Shown: positions 48,852 through 57,690 of the stretch, piece by piece | Numbering within the stretch: position 1 is the stretch's first letter | How the letters are laid out: every line of letters begins with the position of its first letter | Assembly (NCBI RefSeq): GCF_028368995.1 | Contig: NZ_JAQNDL010000001.1 | Location: forward strand, 3,808,001 to 3,872,000 | Origin: Nannocystis bainbridge | Lineage (GTDB): Bacteria > Myxococcota_A > Polyangia > Nannocystales > Nannocystaceae | DNA length: 64,000 bases | Reading direction: 5' to 3' | The notes under the pieces: model-generated | The model's database searches: none | What the model saw: the letters and a program-made list of their open reading frames with translations, nothing else | Told to the model about the DNA's origin: nothing | Program-made: the position numbers and the translations under genes

Positions 48852-49997
48852 TCAGCGCTTCGGCGCGTCGGGCTTGCCGTCGAGGTCGGGGCGGCCGTCG
48901 AACAGGTCACGGCCCACGGCGACCGCCCGGTGGATCATCGCGTTGAGCGAGCTCGAGCGGGCCAGGTCGGGGTGGCGGGCGCACACGTGGTCCACCACCT
49001 GCTCCACCTTCACCGCGCCGTCCTGCTTCAGCTCCTGCAGGATCGCCAGCAACATCCGCTCGCTGCGTTCGCGCTCGTCCTGCTCGCGGCGGCGCACCAC
49101 GATCGCACGGGCCAGCAGCAGCCCGAGGATCACGACGATGAGCGCGAGGATCCACGCGATCGTCTCGCCGACCTTCGCGCCCTTGCTGAGCGTGCCGTCG
49201 ATGCGGCCCCAGAAGCGCTCGCGGAATTTTTCGTATTGCGGGTCGGTCTCGACGCGGTCGAGGGCATCGACCGCGCCGAGCAGCGCCTCGCGGCTGACCT
49301 CGCGCGACACCTTGCCGGCCGCCGGCGCGAGCTCGGTGTTCAGCGCGTCGCGCAGCGCCGGCGCCAGGTCCTTCTCGATCGTGTGGCGCAGCGCCGGCCC
49401 GACGTTGTCCTCGACCACCCGCTGGATCGCCGGCCCGACGTTGCGCTCGAGCACCGTCTGCGTCGCCGGCCCCAGCTCGTCGCGCAGGCCCTCGCTCAGG
49501 GTCGTCAGCGTCCTGCGCGTCAGCGCCTCGGCCAGGTTCGCCGCGCCGCGCCGCGTCGCCGGTGACAGCGCCGCCTGGATCGCCTGCTCGACCGCGCGGC
49601 GGCTGGTCTCGACCACCGCGGGGCTCACGTCCTCGCGCAGCCCCTGGCCGACCGCCTTTGACAGGGCGCCGACGAAGTCCTCGCTGAACTGGCGGACCTT
49701 GGCCAGGCGCTGCGGTTCGGTCAGCCCGTCGAACGCCCCGGCCGCCACCTGCTCGGCCAGGTCGCGCGCCGCTTGCTGGACCTCGGGCAGGTCGAGCAGC
49801 CCCTCGATGCGCCGCTGCACCTTCGGGTCCTCGAGCGTCGTCAGCGTCTCGTCGATGCCGGCCGGCACCGCGCGGCGGATCATCCGCTCGGTGGCTGTCC
49901 CGCAGGACATGTCCCCAAGGACAAGTCCGAGCAGCAGCGCGGAGGCGCGCGGCCCGGCCGACCTGCGGCCACCTGCGCGCGCTCGCGGGACCATCAC
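48852..49997 (-). CDS. Lipoprotein or membrane protein, helical, unknown function
   Basis: 381 residues. The N-terminus has a basic region, hydrophobic LLLGLVLGDMSC and a lipobox-like Cys; the DMSC part is encoded by a dyad repeat. A long helical part with regular Glu/Arg/Ala spacing follows, including NVGPAIQRVVEDNVGPALRHTI-type repeats of 15-17 residues. One transmembrane helix lies at about residue 285 (IAWILALIVVILGLLLA), then a basic cytoplasmic-looking segment. No family is recognised. A two-anchor topology would be unusual. Confidence 0.7.
   Translation of the reverse strand: MMVPRARAGGRRSAGPRASALLLGLVLGDMSCGTATERMIRRAVPAGIDETLTTLEDPKVQRRIEGLLDLPEVQQAARDLAEQVAAGAFDGLTEPQRLAKVRQFSEDFVGALSKAVGQGLREDVSPAVVETSRRAVEQAIQAALSPATRRGAANLAEALTRRTLTTLSEGLRDELGPATQTVLERNVGPAIQRVVEDNVGPALRHTIEKDLAPALRDALNTELAPAAGKVSREVSREALLGAVDALDRVETDPQYEKFRERFWGRIDGTLSKGAKVGETIAWILALIVVILGLLLARAIVVRRREQDERERSERMLLAILQELKQDGAVKVEQVVDHVCARHPDLARSSSLNAMIHRAVAVGRDLFDGRPDLDGKPDAPKR
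49894..49930. repeat. CATGTCC dyad in a signal peptide
   Basis: GCTGTCC-CGCA-GGACATGTCC-CCAA-GGACAAGTCC: two overlapping dyads share the exact GGACATGTCC 10-mer at 49905-49914. Read on the coding strand they give GLVLGDMSCGTA, which supplies the lipobox Cys. Confidence 0.85.
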
Positions 49998-50093
49998 GAA
50001 AGGATAGGAGAGCTGCGCCCTGGCCGCCAGTTCATCGCCGGCTCGCCGCGCCGATGAACCGCCGTCGTCACCGCGGCGGCTGCTTCGGGTTCG

Positions 50094-51008
50094 TCAGCGG
50101 TTCGGCGCCGCGCCGCTGACGACCCGGTCGATCCCGGCCAGGTCGCGGCGGATCTCGACCGCCTCGTAGCCGCGCGCCAGCAGCAGCTCGCGGGTCGCCT
50201 CGGCCTGGCCGAGCCCGATCTCGAGGAACAGCCGGCCTTCGGGCACCAGCACCTCCGGCGCCGCGCACTGGTCGATGAGGCGTCGCACCAGATCGAGGCC
50301 GTCGCTACCGCCGTCGAGGGCGAGGCGGGGCTCGTAGTCGCGGACCTCGGGCTGGAGCTCGGCGATCTCGGGCGAGGCGATGTAGGGGAGGTTGGCGGCG
50401 ATCGCCGCGAAGCCGCCGGCGGGGATCGTCGGTCCGCGCAGGAGATCGCCGCGCACGAACTCGACCTGCAGGCCGAGGCTGCCCGCGTTTTCGCGCGCCA
50501 CCGCGAGCGCGTCGGGCGACACGTCGACCGCCGTGACCGCGACATCGCGGCGCGCGTGCTTGACCGCCAGCGCGATCGCCCCCGAGCCCGTGCCGACGTC
50601 GAGCACGTGCAGCGGGTACGGCGGCGGCGACGGCGGCAGCCGCTCGAGCAACCAGTCGACCAGCAGCTCCGTCTCCGGCCGCGGGATCAACACGCGCCGG
50701 TCGACCGCGAGCTCGAGCCCCAGCCCGTGGAAGCCGCGCTTGCCGGCGATGTACGCCACCGGCTCGCGCGCCAGGCGGCGGCGGATCAGCTCGCGCAGCG
50801 CGCCCCGCTGGGTGTCGTCGACCAGCGCGTCGTAGCGGAGGAAGATCTGCATGCGCGTGCACCCGAGCGCCTGCGCCACCAGGTGCTGCCCGTCGGCGCG
50901 GGCCTCGGCGAAGCCGGCGCGCTCGAACCGCTCGACGGTCCACTGCAGCACCTCCTGGACGGTCCAGAGCTGCTGGCGCGCGGGGCGGGGCGGGGACGCG
51001 GACGACAT
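50094..51008 (-). CDS. prmC: Release-factor glutamine N5-methyltransferase
   Basis: 304 residues. It methylates the Gln of the GGQ motif of RF1/RF2. The N-terminal helical domain precedes YIAGKRGFHGL and RVLIPRPETELLVDWLLE. The SAM motif is VLDVGTGSGAIALAVK near residue 120, and the catalytic motif NLPYI (E. coli has NPPY) lies near residue 188. Leu for Pro in the motif is a known variant. prfA is not adjacent in this window. Confidence 0.92.
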   Translation of the reverse strand: MSSASPPRPARQQLWTVQEVLQWTVERFERAGFAEARADGQHLVAQALGCTRMQIFLRYDALVDDTQRGALRELIRRRLAREPVAYIAGKRGFHGLGLELAVDRRVLIPRPETELLVDWLLERLPPSPPPYPLHVLDVGTGSGAIALAVKHARRDVAVTAVDVSPDALAVARENAGSLGLQVEFVRGDLLRGPTIPAGGFAAIAANLPYIASPEIAELQPEVRDYEPRLALDGGSDGLDLVRRLIDQCAAPEVLVPEGRLFLEIGLGQAEATRELLLARGYEAVEIRRDLAGIDRVVSGAAPNR

Positions 51009-51045
51009 CGGCGAGGGCGCGGAGTGTAGCCCGGACCGCGCGGTC

Positions 51046-51528
51046 TCAGGGCGCGGCGGTGTGGCCGCCAGCGGGGATCTCGAGCTGTCGGCGGAGCTCG
51101 GCGATGGGGATCTTCAGCACCGCCTCGACGTCGCGGCCGTCGACGTAGAGGCTGCGCTGGCCCTTCGCAGCGCGAAACGCCCGCAGCGTCCGCAGCGGCG
51201 CGACGAACAGCCCGCCGACCACCGCGGTGAGGTTGATCATCCACAAGAAGGGCGTGTTGCAGCCGGCGCGCAGCTCCCAGGCCCCGATCTCCGACTCGCC
51301 GGCGAGGTCCGTCCCGTAGCCCGTCAGCACGTGGTGGAGGTCGTGCAGCGCCACCACACGCCGGCGCGCCGGCGGGTTCGGCACCTGCACGGCGCGGCCG
51401 AAGATGTAGAACGCGAACTTCGGCGCCGAGTACTCGGCCATCGAGAACCCGTTCTGCGCCAGGTAGCGGTCGCGGCCCTCGCCGAGCGGCAGGTCGGAGG
51501 GCACGTGGGTCACGCGCTGCAGCGGCAT
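51046..51528 (-). CDS. Small protein with a Coq4-like metal motif
   Basis: 160 residues. The motif HDLHHVLTGYGTDLAGE near residue 62 matches the HDxxH...GE zinc-ligand pattern of Coq4 proteins, which bind ubiquinone intermediates. FLWMINLTAVVGGLFVAPLRTLR is a hydrophobic segment. Similar spacing (HHDITHILAGYEADLQGE) occurs in a second protein at 55583-56527. The assignment rests on the motif only; no quinone gene is adjacent. Confidence 0.68.
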   Translation of the reverse strand: MPLQRVTHVPSDLPLGEGRDRYLAQNGFSMAEYSAPKFAFYIFGRAVQVPNPPARRRVVALHDLHHVLTGYGTDLAGESEIGAWELRAGCNTPFLWMINLTAVVGGLFVAPLRTLRAFRAAKGQRSLYVDGRDVEAVLKIPIAELRRQLEIPAGGHTAAP

Positions 51529-51597
51529 GGTCTCCTCGGGTCGCGCGGCCCGCGGCGGCTCGCCAGTCGTCGCCGCGAGCGCGCGAGCGCGCCAATC

Positions 51598-51618
51598 ACA
51601 TGTCTCTCGGGACAGCCA
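51598..51618. repeat. CATGTCTC dyad
   Basis: CACATGTCTCTCGGGACAGCC lies between the Coq4-motif gene and the next membrane protein. TGTC pairs with GACA around a loop of six; it is a weak copy of the family. Confidence 0.55.
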
Positions 51619-51631
51619 CGGGCGAAACGGC

Positions 51632-52153
51632 TCAGGACGACGCCTTGATCGGCTCCTCGAGCGGCGCCTCGATCTGCGCGACCATGCGCCGCAGCAGCCC
51701 CTCGACCATCAGCGCGCGCTCGCCCGAGTCGTAGACCCCGTCGTGGTAGCGGGCCTGGATGTCCTCGTACTTCTCGCGGGTGTCGTTGATCAGCTGCTTG
51801 TAGGGCTTGCGGCGGGCCAGGACCTCTTTTTGGTTCTGCCAGAAGAACGAGACCATGGCCGCCACCGTGAAACCGGTCAGCGCGACGCCGATCGGGCCGC
51901 TGACGATGTACGCCAGGCCGTAGCGGAGGGCGACGACGCCGCCGACCCCGACGGCGAGCTCGCGGATCCCGCTCTTGCGCATCTTGCCCCAGGCCATCGG
52001 CAGCAGCTCGCCGGAGGCCAGCACCAGGGCCACGAATTCCGGCCGCTTGGCCCCGCGCTCGTAGGTGTCCTTGATCACCTGCTGCATGAAGGCGTCGAAG
52101 GACTCGTACACCTCGCTCGGGTAGGCCGTGTGACTGCTGCTGCTGGCTGCCAT
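51632..52153 (-). CDS. Membrane-associated protein of unknown function
   Basis: 173 residues from ATG 52153 (MAASSSSHTAYPSEVYESF). A hydrophobic segment covers about residues 70-105 (LAVGVGGVVALRYGLAYIVSGPIGVALTGFTVAAM), enough for two helices. The C-terminal part is charged and helical (REKYEDIQARYHDGV). No motif is known. It is divergent from the peptidase-MA lipoprotein, with about 70 bp between the starts. Confidence 0.68.
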   Translation of the reverse strand: MAASSSSHTAYPSEVYESFDAFMQQVIKDTYERGAKRPEFVALVLASGELLPMAWGKMRKSGIRELAVGVGGVVALRYGLAYIVSGPIGVALTGFTVAAMVSFFWQNQKEVLARRKPYKQLINDTREKYEDIQARYHDGVYDSGERALMVEGLLRRMVAQIEAPLEEPIKASS

Positions 52154-52224
52154 GCGCGCCAGCATAGCAGAGCCCCCGGATTCCTTTGACAGGGCCGCGC
52201 GTGGCTCGCACAATTCCGGCCCGC

Positions 52225-55101
52225 ATGCCGCGCTCATGGTCGTCCCGTCCGCGCGCCGCGTGGCCCGTGCGCTTGCTCGCGGTCCTCGCCGCCGCCTCCG
52301 CCGCGTGTCGCACGGCGCCGCCGTCCGCAGCCCCGCCGGCGAGCTCTGACCTGTCCGAACGCACAGCTCCGCCGCCGCTCGAGCTGGGCGGGCCCCAGGA
52401 CCTCGAAGAGGGCGAGGAGCCGGTCGCCAAGCAGCCGCCGAAGCGACCCGAGCCGGTCGTCGTCAGCGATCTGCCGGGCGCCTTCGCGGCGCTCGAGCAG
52501 GGCAATCCCGAGGGCGCCGCGGCGTTCCTCGCCGGCGCCCTGCGCCAAAAGCCAGGTGACGAGAAGGTCCGCCTCGCGCTCGCCCACGCCCACCTGGCCA
52601 CCGGCGCCAACGACCTCGCCGCCGCCGCGCTCGACCCCAAGCTCGGTCAACCGAGCGCCGCGCGGCTGCGCCTGCTCGCGCGCCTGCTCGCGGCCCGCGG
52701 CGATCGGGCCGGCGCGATCGCCTTGCTGCAGAAGGCCACCGCCGAGCCCGCCGAGCTGCCCGCGCGCGGTGAGCTGCTCAGCCTGCTGGTCGCGGCCGGG
52801 CAGGACAAAGATCCCAGGGCCGTCGCCCTGCGCGAGCAGCTCTATGACGCCTACGACGCCGGCAAGGCCAAGACCGTCGAGGAGCTCACGGCGGTGGCCC
52901 GGGCGGCGCTGGCCCGCGGCTCGACGGGCGCGTTCCACGACGCCAACATGGTGCTCGGCGAGGCGGAGAAGCTGCCCCTCGAGACAGGTGCGCCCGAGCC
53001 CGGCTACGTGCTGCGCGACCGGGCGCTGCTGCTGCGCGGGGCGATGTTCCGCGAGAAGTACGCGGCGACCGAGGCGATCGAGACCTACGAGCAGATCTTG
53101 CGGCGCGACGCGTGGCACGCGGAGGCGCTCGCGGGCGTGGCCGTGGCCCACCTCGAGGAGCTGCGCCTGGCCGCCGCGAGCGACGCGGCCCAGCGGGCGC
53201 TGCAGGTCAACCCGCGCCAGACCGAGGCGCTCGGGGTGCTGGCCAAGGTGGCGCTGGTCGAGGGTCGCCGCGACGAGGCGACCGCGCGCGCGCAGGGCGA
53301 CATGCTGGCGGCCAGCCCCGGTCACCCCGACGCGCTGGCGGTGCTCGCCGGCGCGGCGCTGGCCCGCGACGACCAGGCCGCCTACGCCCGCCTGCGCGAC
53401 CAGGCCGCGGCTGGCAACCCGCTGCCGTTTTACCTCGCGCTGGCCGACCTGCTCGTCTCGATGCACATGTACGAACAGACAGGTACGGTCCTCGACGAGG
53501 CGGCGGGGCGCGCCCCCGACAACGCCTACGTGCAGTCGGCCAAGGGCCTCAACCTGCTGCGCCTCGGCAAGGAGACCGAGGGCCGGGCCGCGCTCAAGGC
53601 CGCGTGGAAGCGCGACCGCTTCAACGAGCGCACCCGCAACACCCTCGACCTCTACGACCAGCGCATCGACCCGCTCTACACCGACGTCAGCGACGGCGAC
53701 CTCAGCCTGCGCCTCCTCAAGGAGGACCAGGAGTATGTCTCCGGGGACATGTTGGCGATCATCGCCCGCGCCCGCCAGAGCCTCGACAAGCGCTACGCCC
53801 TGCGCCCGACCCCGCTGCGCATCGAAGTGTTCGCCGACCCCAGCGACTTCTCGGTCCGCACGATCGGCGTGCCCAGCCTCGGCGCCGTCGGCGTCTGCTT
53901 CGGCCGCCTCATCACCGCCGTCGGCCCGTATGCCGGCACCCACAACTTCCATCAGGTCGTGTGGCACGAGCTCGCCCACGTCTACGCCGTCCAGCTCAGC
54001 AAGGGCCGCGTGCCACGGTGGTTCACCGAGGGCCTGTCCGAGTGGGAGTCCGAGCTCGCCGACCCGTCGTGGGCCCGCGAGAGCGCCGAGCTGCTGGCCG
54101 CCGCGCGCCGCAAGGGCACCCTGCGCCGCCTGTCCGAGCTCGAGCTGGCGTTCCTGCGGGCCGGCAGCGCCCAGGCCATGGAGGTCGCCTACACCACCGC
54201 CGCCTACGCCATCCGCTACCTCGGCCAGACCTACGGCCTGCCGCGCCTGATCGCCATGCTCAAGGGCTACGGCGAGGGCGGCACCACCGAGGCGCTGATG
54301 GAGCGCCACCTCGGCAAGCCGCTCGCGGTGGTCGAGAAGGATTTCGAGACCTGGCTGTTCGGCCAGCTCGACGCCAAGGTCAAGGGCTGGGAGCCGGCCA
54401 AGAGCCGCGGCGACAAGCCCGACGAGCGCGACAAGCTGCTGTCGACCGCGCTCGGCCACGCGCAAAAGAAAGACATGACCTCGGCCGCGCGGGCGCTGCA
54501 GCAGCTGATCCAGGGCCGCGGCGACGGCTACATCCCGCGCATGACCCTGGCCGAGGTGCTGATGCAGGGCCCGAGCTGGAAGCAGGCCGCCGATCACTAT
54601 GAAAAGGCCCGCGGCTTCCGCCCCGAGGCGGTCGAGCCGATCATCCGCCTGGGCGAGCTGGCCCGCCGCGACGGCGACGTGGCCCGCGAAAAGGCGCTGC
54701 TGCGCGAGGGCCTGGCGATCGACGGCATGAGCTACGACCCGGCCGCGCGCCTGGTGATGCTGGCGGCCGTCACCGCCGACGCCCCGAACCGCGACTACGC
54801 GCTCGACCGCGCCGCCGCGATCGCCCCGCTCCACCCGCTCACGCTCGGCGGCCAGGCTCTGCGCGCCGCCGCGGCCGGCGACAAGCCGCGCGCCCGCAGC
54901 CTCAGCGACCGCGCGCTCAAGCACATGAACGACGGCCCGCTCGCCAAGGGCCCCGTCGACACCCTGGTGGTCCTGGCCCTCGCCGCCGAGGCCGCCGGCG
55001 ACGACACCCGCGCGAAGATCCTCGCCGCCCGCGCCGGCGCCGAGCCGAAGCTGCCCGCGCCGGCGAAGCAGGCGATGGAGCGGGTCCGCACCGCGAAGTA
55101 G
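52225..55101 (+). CDS. TPR lipoprotein with peptidase-MA (gluzincin) domain
   Basis: 958 residues from ATG 52225; the signal WPVRLLAVLAAASAAC has a lipobox. Residues about 70-480 are TPR-like helical repeats (LAHAHLATGANDLAAAALD, GVLAKVALVEGRRDEATARAQGD). The zinc motif VVWHELAHVYAVQLSKG near residue 576 (HExxH) is followed by PRWFTEGLSEWES, whose Glu completes a gluzincin site. TPR units resume at the C-terminus. It is probably an outer-surface protease or sensor. Dyad repeats near 53480 and 53735 are read in frame. Confidence 0.84.
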   Translation: MPRSWSSRPRAAWPVRLLAVLAAASAACRTAPPSAAPPASSDLSERTAPPPLELGGPQDLEEGEEPVAKQPPKRPEPVVVSDLPGAFAALEQGNPEGAAAFLAGALRQKPGDEKVRLALAHAHLATGANDLAAAALDPKLGQPSAARLRLLARLLAARGDRAGAIALLQKATAEPAELPARGELLSLLVAAGQDKDPRAVALREQLYDAYDAGKAKTVEELTAVARAALARGSTGAFHDANMVLGEAEKLPLETGAPEPGYVLRDRALLLRGAMFREKYAATEAIETYEQILRRDAWHAEALAGVAVAHLEELRLAAASDAAQRALQVNPRQTEALGVLAKVALVEGRRDEATARAQGDMLAASPGHPDALAVLAGAALARDDQAAYARLRDQAAAGNPLPFYLALADLLVSMHMYEQTGTVLDEAAGRAPDNAYVQSAKGLNLLRLGKETEGRAALKAAWKRDRFNERTRNTLDLYDQRIDPLYTDVSDGDLSLRLLKEDQEYVSGDMLAIIARARQSLDKRYALRPTPLRIEVFADPSDFSVRTIGVPSLGAVGVCFGRLITAVGPYAGTHNFHQVVWHELAHVYAVQLSKGRVPRWFTEGLSEWESELADPSWARESAELLAAARRKGTLRRLSELELAFLRAGSAQAMEVAYTTAAYAIRYLGQTYGLPRLIAMLKGYGEGGTTEALMERHLGKPLAVVEKDFETWLFGQLDAKVKGWEPAKSRGDKPDERDKLLSTALGHAQKKDMTSAARALQQLIQGRGDGYIPRMTLAEVLMQGPSWKQAADHYEKARGFRPEAVEPIIRLGELARRDGDVAREKALLREGLAIDGMSYDPAARLVMLAAVTADAPNRDYALDRAAAIAPLHPLTLGGQALRAAAAGDKPRARSLSDRALKHMNDGPLAKGPVDTLVVLALAAEAAGDDTRAKILAARAGAEPKLPAPAKQAMERVRTAK

Positions 55102-55582
55102 CGGCTGTCTTAAAAGACATGCCCGCGAGGGCATGTCCCCTCGGCCATGCTTTTTCAGACAGGTCCGTTCGGGCATTTCTGATCGGACATGTTCCTTTCG
55201 CCAGACGTGCGCTCGAGCGCAGACGAACGCCTTCGGGCCGGTCGCGCCGGCGGCCGCGTCACGGCGACGGCCCTGCGCGTCCGCGACGCGGCCCTCGCCC
55301 ATGAACGGCCTGTCATGGTCCCCCCGCCTCGCCCCTGCGCGTCTGCGCCGCGGCCTTCGTCACGCGTCGCGCTCCGCCTCTCGCCACTTCCGCGGCGCGA
55401 CTGTCCGCGGACAGCCCCCGCCGGCCCGCGGCGCCCGTCCCGCTGCGCGTGCGCGGCTGGTCAGGCGTCCGCGCGCGTGAGGTCGCGTGCATCGGCCAGC
55501 CCGCGGCGCGCAGCGACCTCTCGTCGCGCGCCGGCCCGTCAGGGTTGCGCTGCCGGGCCGGCCTGGTAGCGTGGGCCCCGCC
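55102..55582. other. Intergenic region before the TerB-Coq4-motif gene
   Basis: About 480 bases with no gene. The first 100 bases are a dense repeat cluster (55104-55202). The rest is GC-rich, with possible half-site GACTGTCCGCGGACAGCC at 55398-55415 (CTGTCCGCGGACAG, a perfect palindrome with no spacer). Confidence 0.6.
55104..55202. repeat. Dense dyad cluster with two compensatory variants
   Basis: CTGTCT-TAAA-AGACAT at 55105-55120 and GACATGCCC-GCGA-GGGCATGTC at 55116-55137 are perfect stems that differ from the consensus on both arms. CCATGCTTTTTCAGACAGG, TCCGTTCGGGCAT and GGACATGTTCC follow. Confidence 0.88.
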
Positions 55583-56527
55583 ATGGCCGCGCTGTTCCCG
55601 TTCACGACCGACGAGGCGAAAGCAGTTCTCCAGGCCCTGAAGACCGTGGCGATGGCCGACGGCACCTTTGCGGTCAAGGAGCGGTCGCTGCTGGCGGCCT
55701 CGGCCGAGCTGCTCGGCGTCGACGCCGATCCCGACGCCGTCACCACGCTCTCGCCCGACGAGCTCGCCGCCGCGCTGAACGATCCGGAGCGGCGCCTCAT
55801 GGCCCTCAAGGCCTGCCTCGTGATGGGCATCGTCGACGGCCAGGTCTCGCCGGAGGAGTGGCGCGTGCTGTCGGCCTTCCGCTCGGCCCTCGGGGTCGAG
55901 GAGGGCGCCATGCAGGTGTTCCACGACCTCGTGCAGCAGCACCGGCAGCGGACTCAGTACGAGCTGCAGCGCCGCCTCGGCTCGCCGCAGGTCGGCACCC
56001 TGTACGCCGCCCAGGGCTGGCAGGGCGTCCTCAGCTTCTTCACCGAGGACCTGCTCGCCCTGCCGAAGATCCGCGAGAACAGCGAGCTCGCGTGGCGCTA
56101 TCGCCGGGTCGGTCTGCTGCCCGAGGGCACGCTCGGGCGCGAGCTGTGGCGGTACTACCGCGAGCGACAGTTCGCGTTCGCCGGCGAGCTGGGTGGCGTG
56201 CCCGAGGCGCTCGTGCACCACGACATCACCCACATCCTGGCCGGCTACGAGGCCGACCTCCAGGGCGAGCTCGAGACCCTGGCCTTCATCGCCGGCCTGC
56301 GCCGCGAGGACCCGTCGAGCGCGCTGTTCCTGGTCCTGCTTCAGCACGCCGTCGGCGCGCGCGTCGGCGACCCCGTCGGCCTCACTTTCGAGCCGGCGCG
56401 GATCCTCGCCGCGCGCGATCGCGGGCGCGCGACCACCGAGGACTTCACGCGCCGCCACGACTTCTGGGACGTGATGGACCGACCGCTCGCCGAGCTCTTG
56501 CAGCGCTTCGGAGTCCCGCCGCGGTGA
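55583..56527 (+). CDS. TerB-like domain joined to a Coq4-like metal motif
   Basis: 314 residues from ATG 55583. The N-terminal ~120 residues resemble a TerB/tellurite-resistance helical domain (MADGTFAVKERSLLAASAELLGVD, VMGIVDGQVSPEEWRVLSAF). The C-terminal part has HHDITHILAGYEADLQGELE near residue 210, the same HDxxH...GE motif as the protein at 51046-51528. A fusion of these two is unusual. The stop overlaps the GTG of the next small gene. Confidence 0.72.
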   Translation: MAALFPFTTDEAKAVLQALKTVAMADGTFAVKERSLLAASAELLGVDADPDAVTTLSPDELAAALNDPERRLMALKACLVMGIVDGQVSPEEWRVLSAFRSALGVEEGAMQVFHDLVQQHRQRTQYELQRRLGSPQVGTLYAAQGWQGVLSFFTEDLLALPKIRENSELAWRYRRVGLLPEGTLGRELWRYYRERQFAFAGELGGVPEALVHHDITHILAGYEADLQGELETLAFIAGLRREDPSSALFLVLLQHAVGARVGDPVGLTFEPARILAARDRGRATTEDFTRRHDFWDVMDRPLAELLQRFGVPPR

Positions 56528-56742
56528 GCGGCGCGCCGCAGGTGTTCGACCTGTCCGAGGTCGACGCCGACGCGCCCGAGGTCGTGCTCGCGTGGGTCGA
56601 GCGCCTGCGCGCCGCCGCGGCCCACGGCCCGGTGATCGTCCGCGAGTGCCCGCAGATGCTCGCCCACACGCTTTATAAATGTGCCCTGCTCGGCGACGCG
56701 ATCGTGCTCGAGTCGGTGCGCGCCGAAGAAGCCTACGGCTGA
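56524..56742 (+). CDS. Small protein of unknown function
   Basis: 72 residues from the GTG at 56524, which overlaps the previous stop (GTGA). SGAPQVFDLSEVDADAPEVV leads into an alpha/beta segment with GPVIVRECPQML. No domain is known. The tight overlap and normal codon pattern (third-base GC) suggest a real, coupled gene. Confidence 0.55.
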   Translation: MSGAPQVFDLSEVDADAPEVVLAWVERLRAAAAHGPVIVRECPQMLAHTLYKCALLGDAIVLESVRAEEAYG

Positions 56743-56919
56743 GCGACTCTAGCGTCGCGACGCGGACGGCTACGGTTCAGCGACGGCCGCGCCGGCGGCA
56801 GGCCTCGGCGCGCCGGCTCGCACGACCCCGTCGATCGGCCGCGAGTTTCAGCCCTCGCGCTCGCCCGCCCGCTTCGCGCCCGCGAGCGCGGCCGACTCGC
56901 CATGCTACGCTGCCCTTCG

Positions 56920-57687
56920 ATGTCCTCCGCAGCGCGCGCCTTCGCCAGAGCCCACGACCACGTCCAGGTCACGCGGCGGGCCCGCGGCGCCCTGTTCGCC
57001 AGCGCCGCGATCACCCTCCTGCTCTACCTGGTCCCGTTCGGCGGCCTGCTCATCTATCCGCTGCTGCTGCTGTCGACCCTGGCCCACGAGCTCGGCCACG
57101 GCCTGGCCGCGCTCGCCACCGGCGGCACGTTCCATGCCTTCTACTTGTGGCCGGACGGTTCGGGCATGGCTGTTCATTCCGGTCCCGAAGGACATGTCCT
57201 TCAGGCCATCGTCGCCGCCGGCGGGCTGATCGGTCCGGCGATCGTCGCGGGCCTGTGCTTCGCCCTCGCGCGCCGGCCCGCCGTCGCCCGCGTGGTGCTC
57301 GGCCTGCTCGGGCTCGGCTTCCTGGCCGCCGTCGCGCTCGTCGTCGAGAACCCGTTCGGCTTCTGGTACATCAGCGGCGTCGGCCTGCTGCTGCTGGCCC
57401 TCGCCGCCCGCGCCAGCGCCACCACGGCCCAGACCGCGCTGGTCTTCGTCGCGGTGCAGCTGGCCCTCAGCGTGTTCTCCCGCGCCGATTACCTGTTCAC
57501 CGCCAGCGCCCAGACCTCGGCGGGCGTGATGCCGTCCGACTCGGCCCACATCGCCGCCGCGCTCGGCGGCTCCTACCTGCTGTGGGGCGCCGTCTGCGGG
57601 CTGTTCTCGGTCCTGGTCCTGGTCCTCGGCCTGTGGCTGTTCACCCGCGGCGAGAGCCGCGTCAGCCTGGCCAACCTCCGCCGGTGA
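56920..57687 (+). CDS. Membrane protein with HExxH (M50B-like)
   Basis: 255 residues from ATG 56920; ATG 56902 is possible. The motif LAHELGHGLAALATGG near residue 55 sits between hydrophobic segments, as in M50 peptidases. About six transmembrane helices are predicted. The M50 NPDG counterpart is not obvious, so the protein may be a non-peptidase M50-like relative. A dyad repeat at 57175-57207 is read in frame (HSGPEGHVLQAI). Confidence 0.72.
   Translation: MSSAARAFARAHDHVQVTRRARGALFASAAITLLLYLVPFGGLLIYPLLLLSTLAHELGHGLAALATGGTFHAFYLWPDGSGMAVHSGPEGHVLQAIVAAGGLIGPAIVAGLCFALARRPAVARVVLGLLGLGFLAAVALVVENPFGFWYISGVGLLLLALAARASATTAQTALVFVAVQLALSVFSRADYLFTASAQTSAGVMPSDSAHIAAALGGSYLLWGAVCGLFSVLVLVLGLWLFTRGESRVSLANLRR
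57175..57210. repeat. In-frame dyad in the M50-like gene
   Basis: GGTCC-CGAA-GGACATGTCC-TTCA-GGCCAT: the exact GGACATGTCC 10-mer at 57190-57199 is shared by two dyads. It is read as GPEGHVLQA, a phrase also made in the GT39 gene (GPEGHVA). Confidence 0.85.
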
Positions 57688-57690
57688 TCC

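Noticed and set aside
7763..57199. GGACATGTCC also matches the animal p53 half-site
   Set aside because: A coincidence of a short palindrome; no such factor exists in bacteria.
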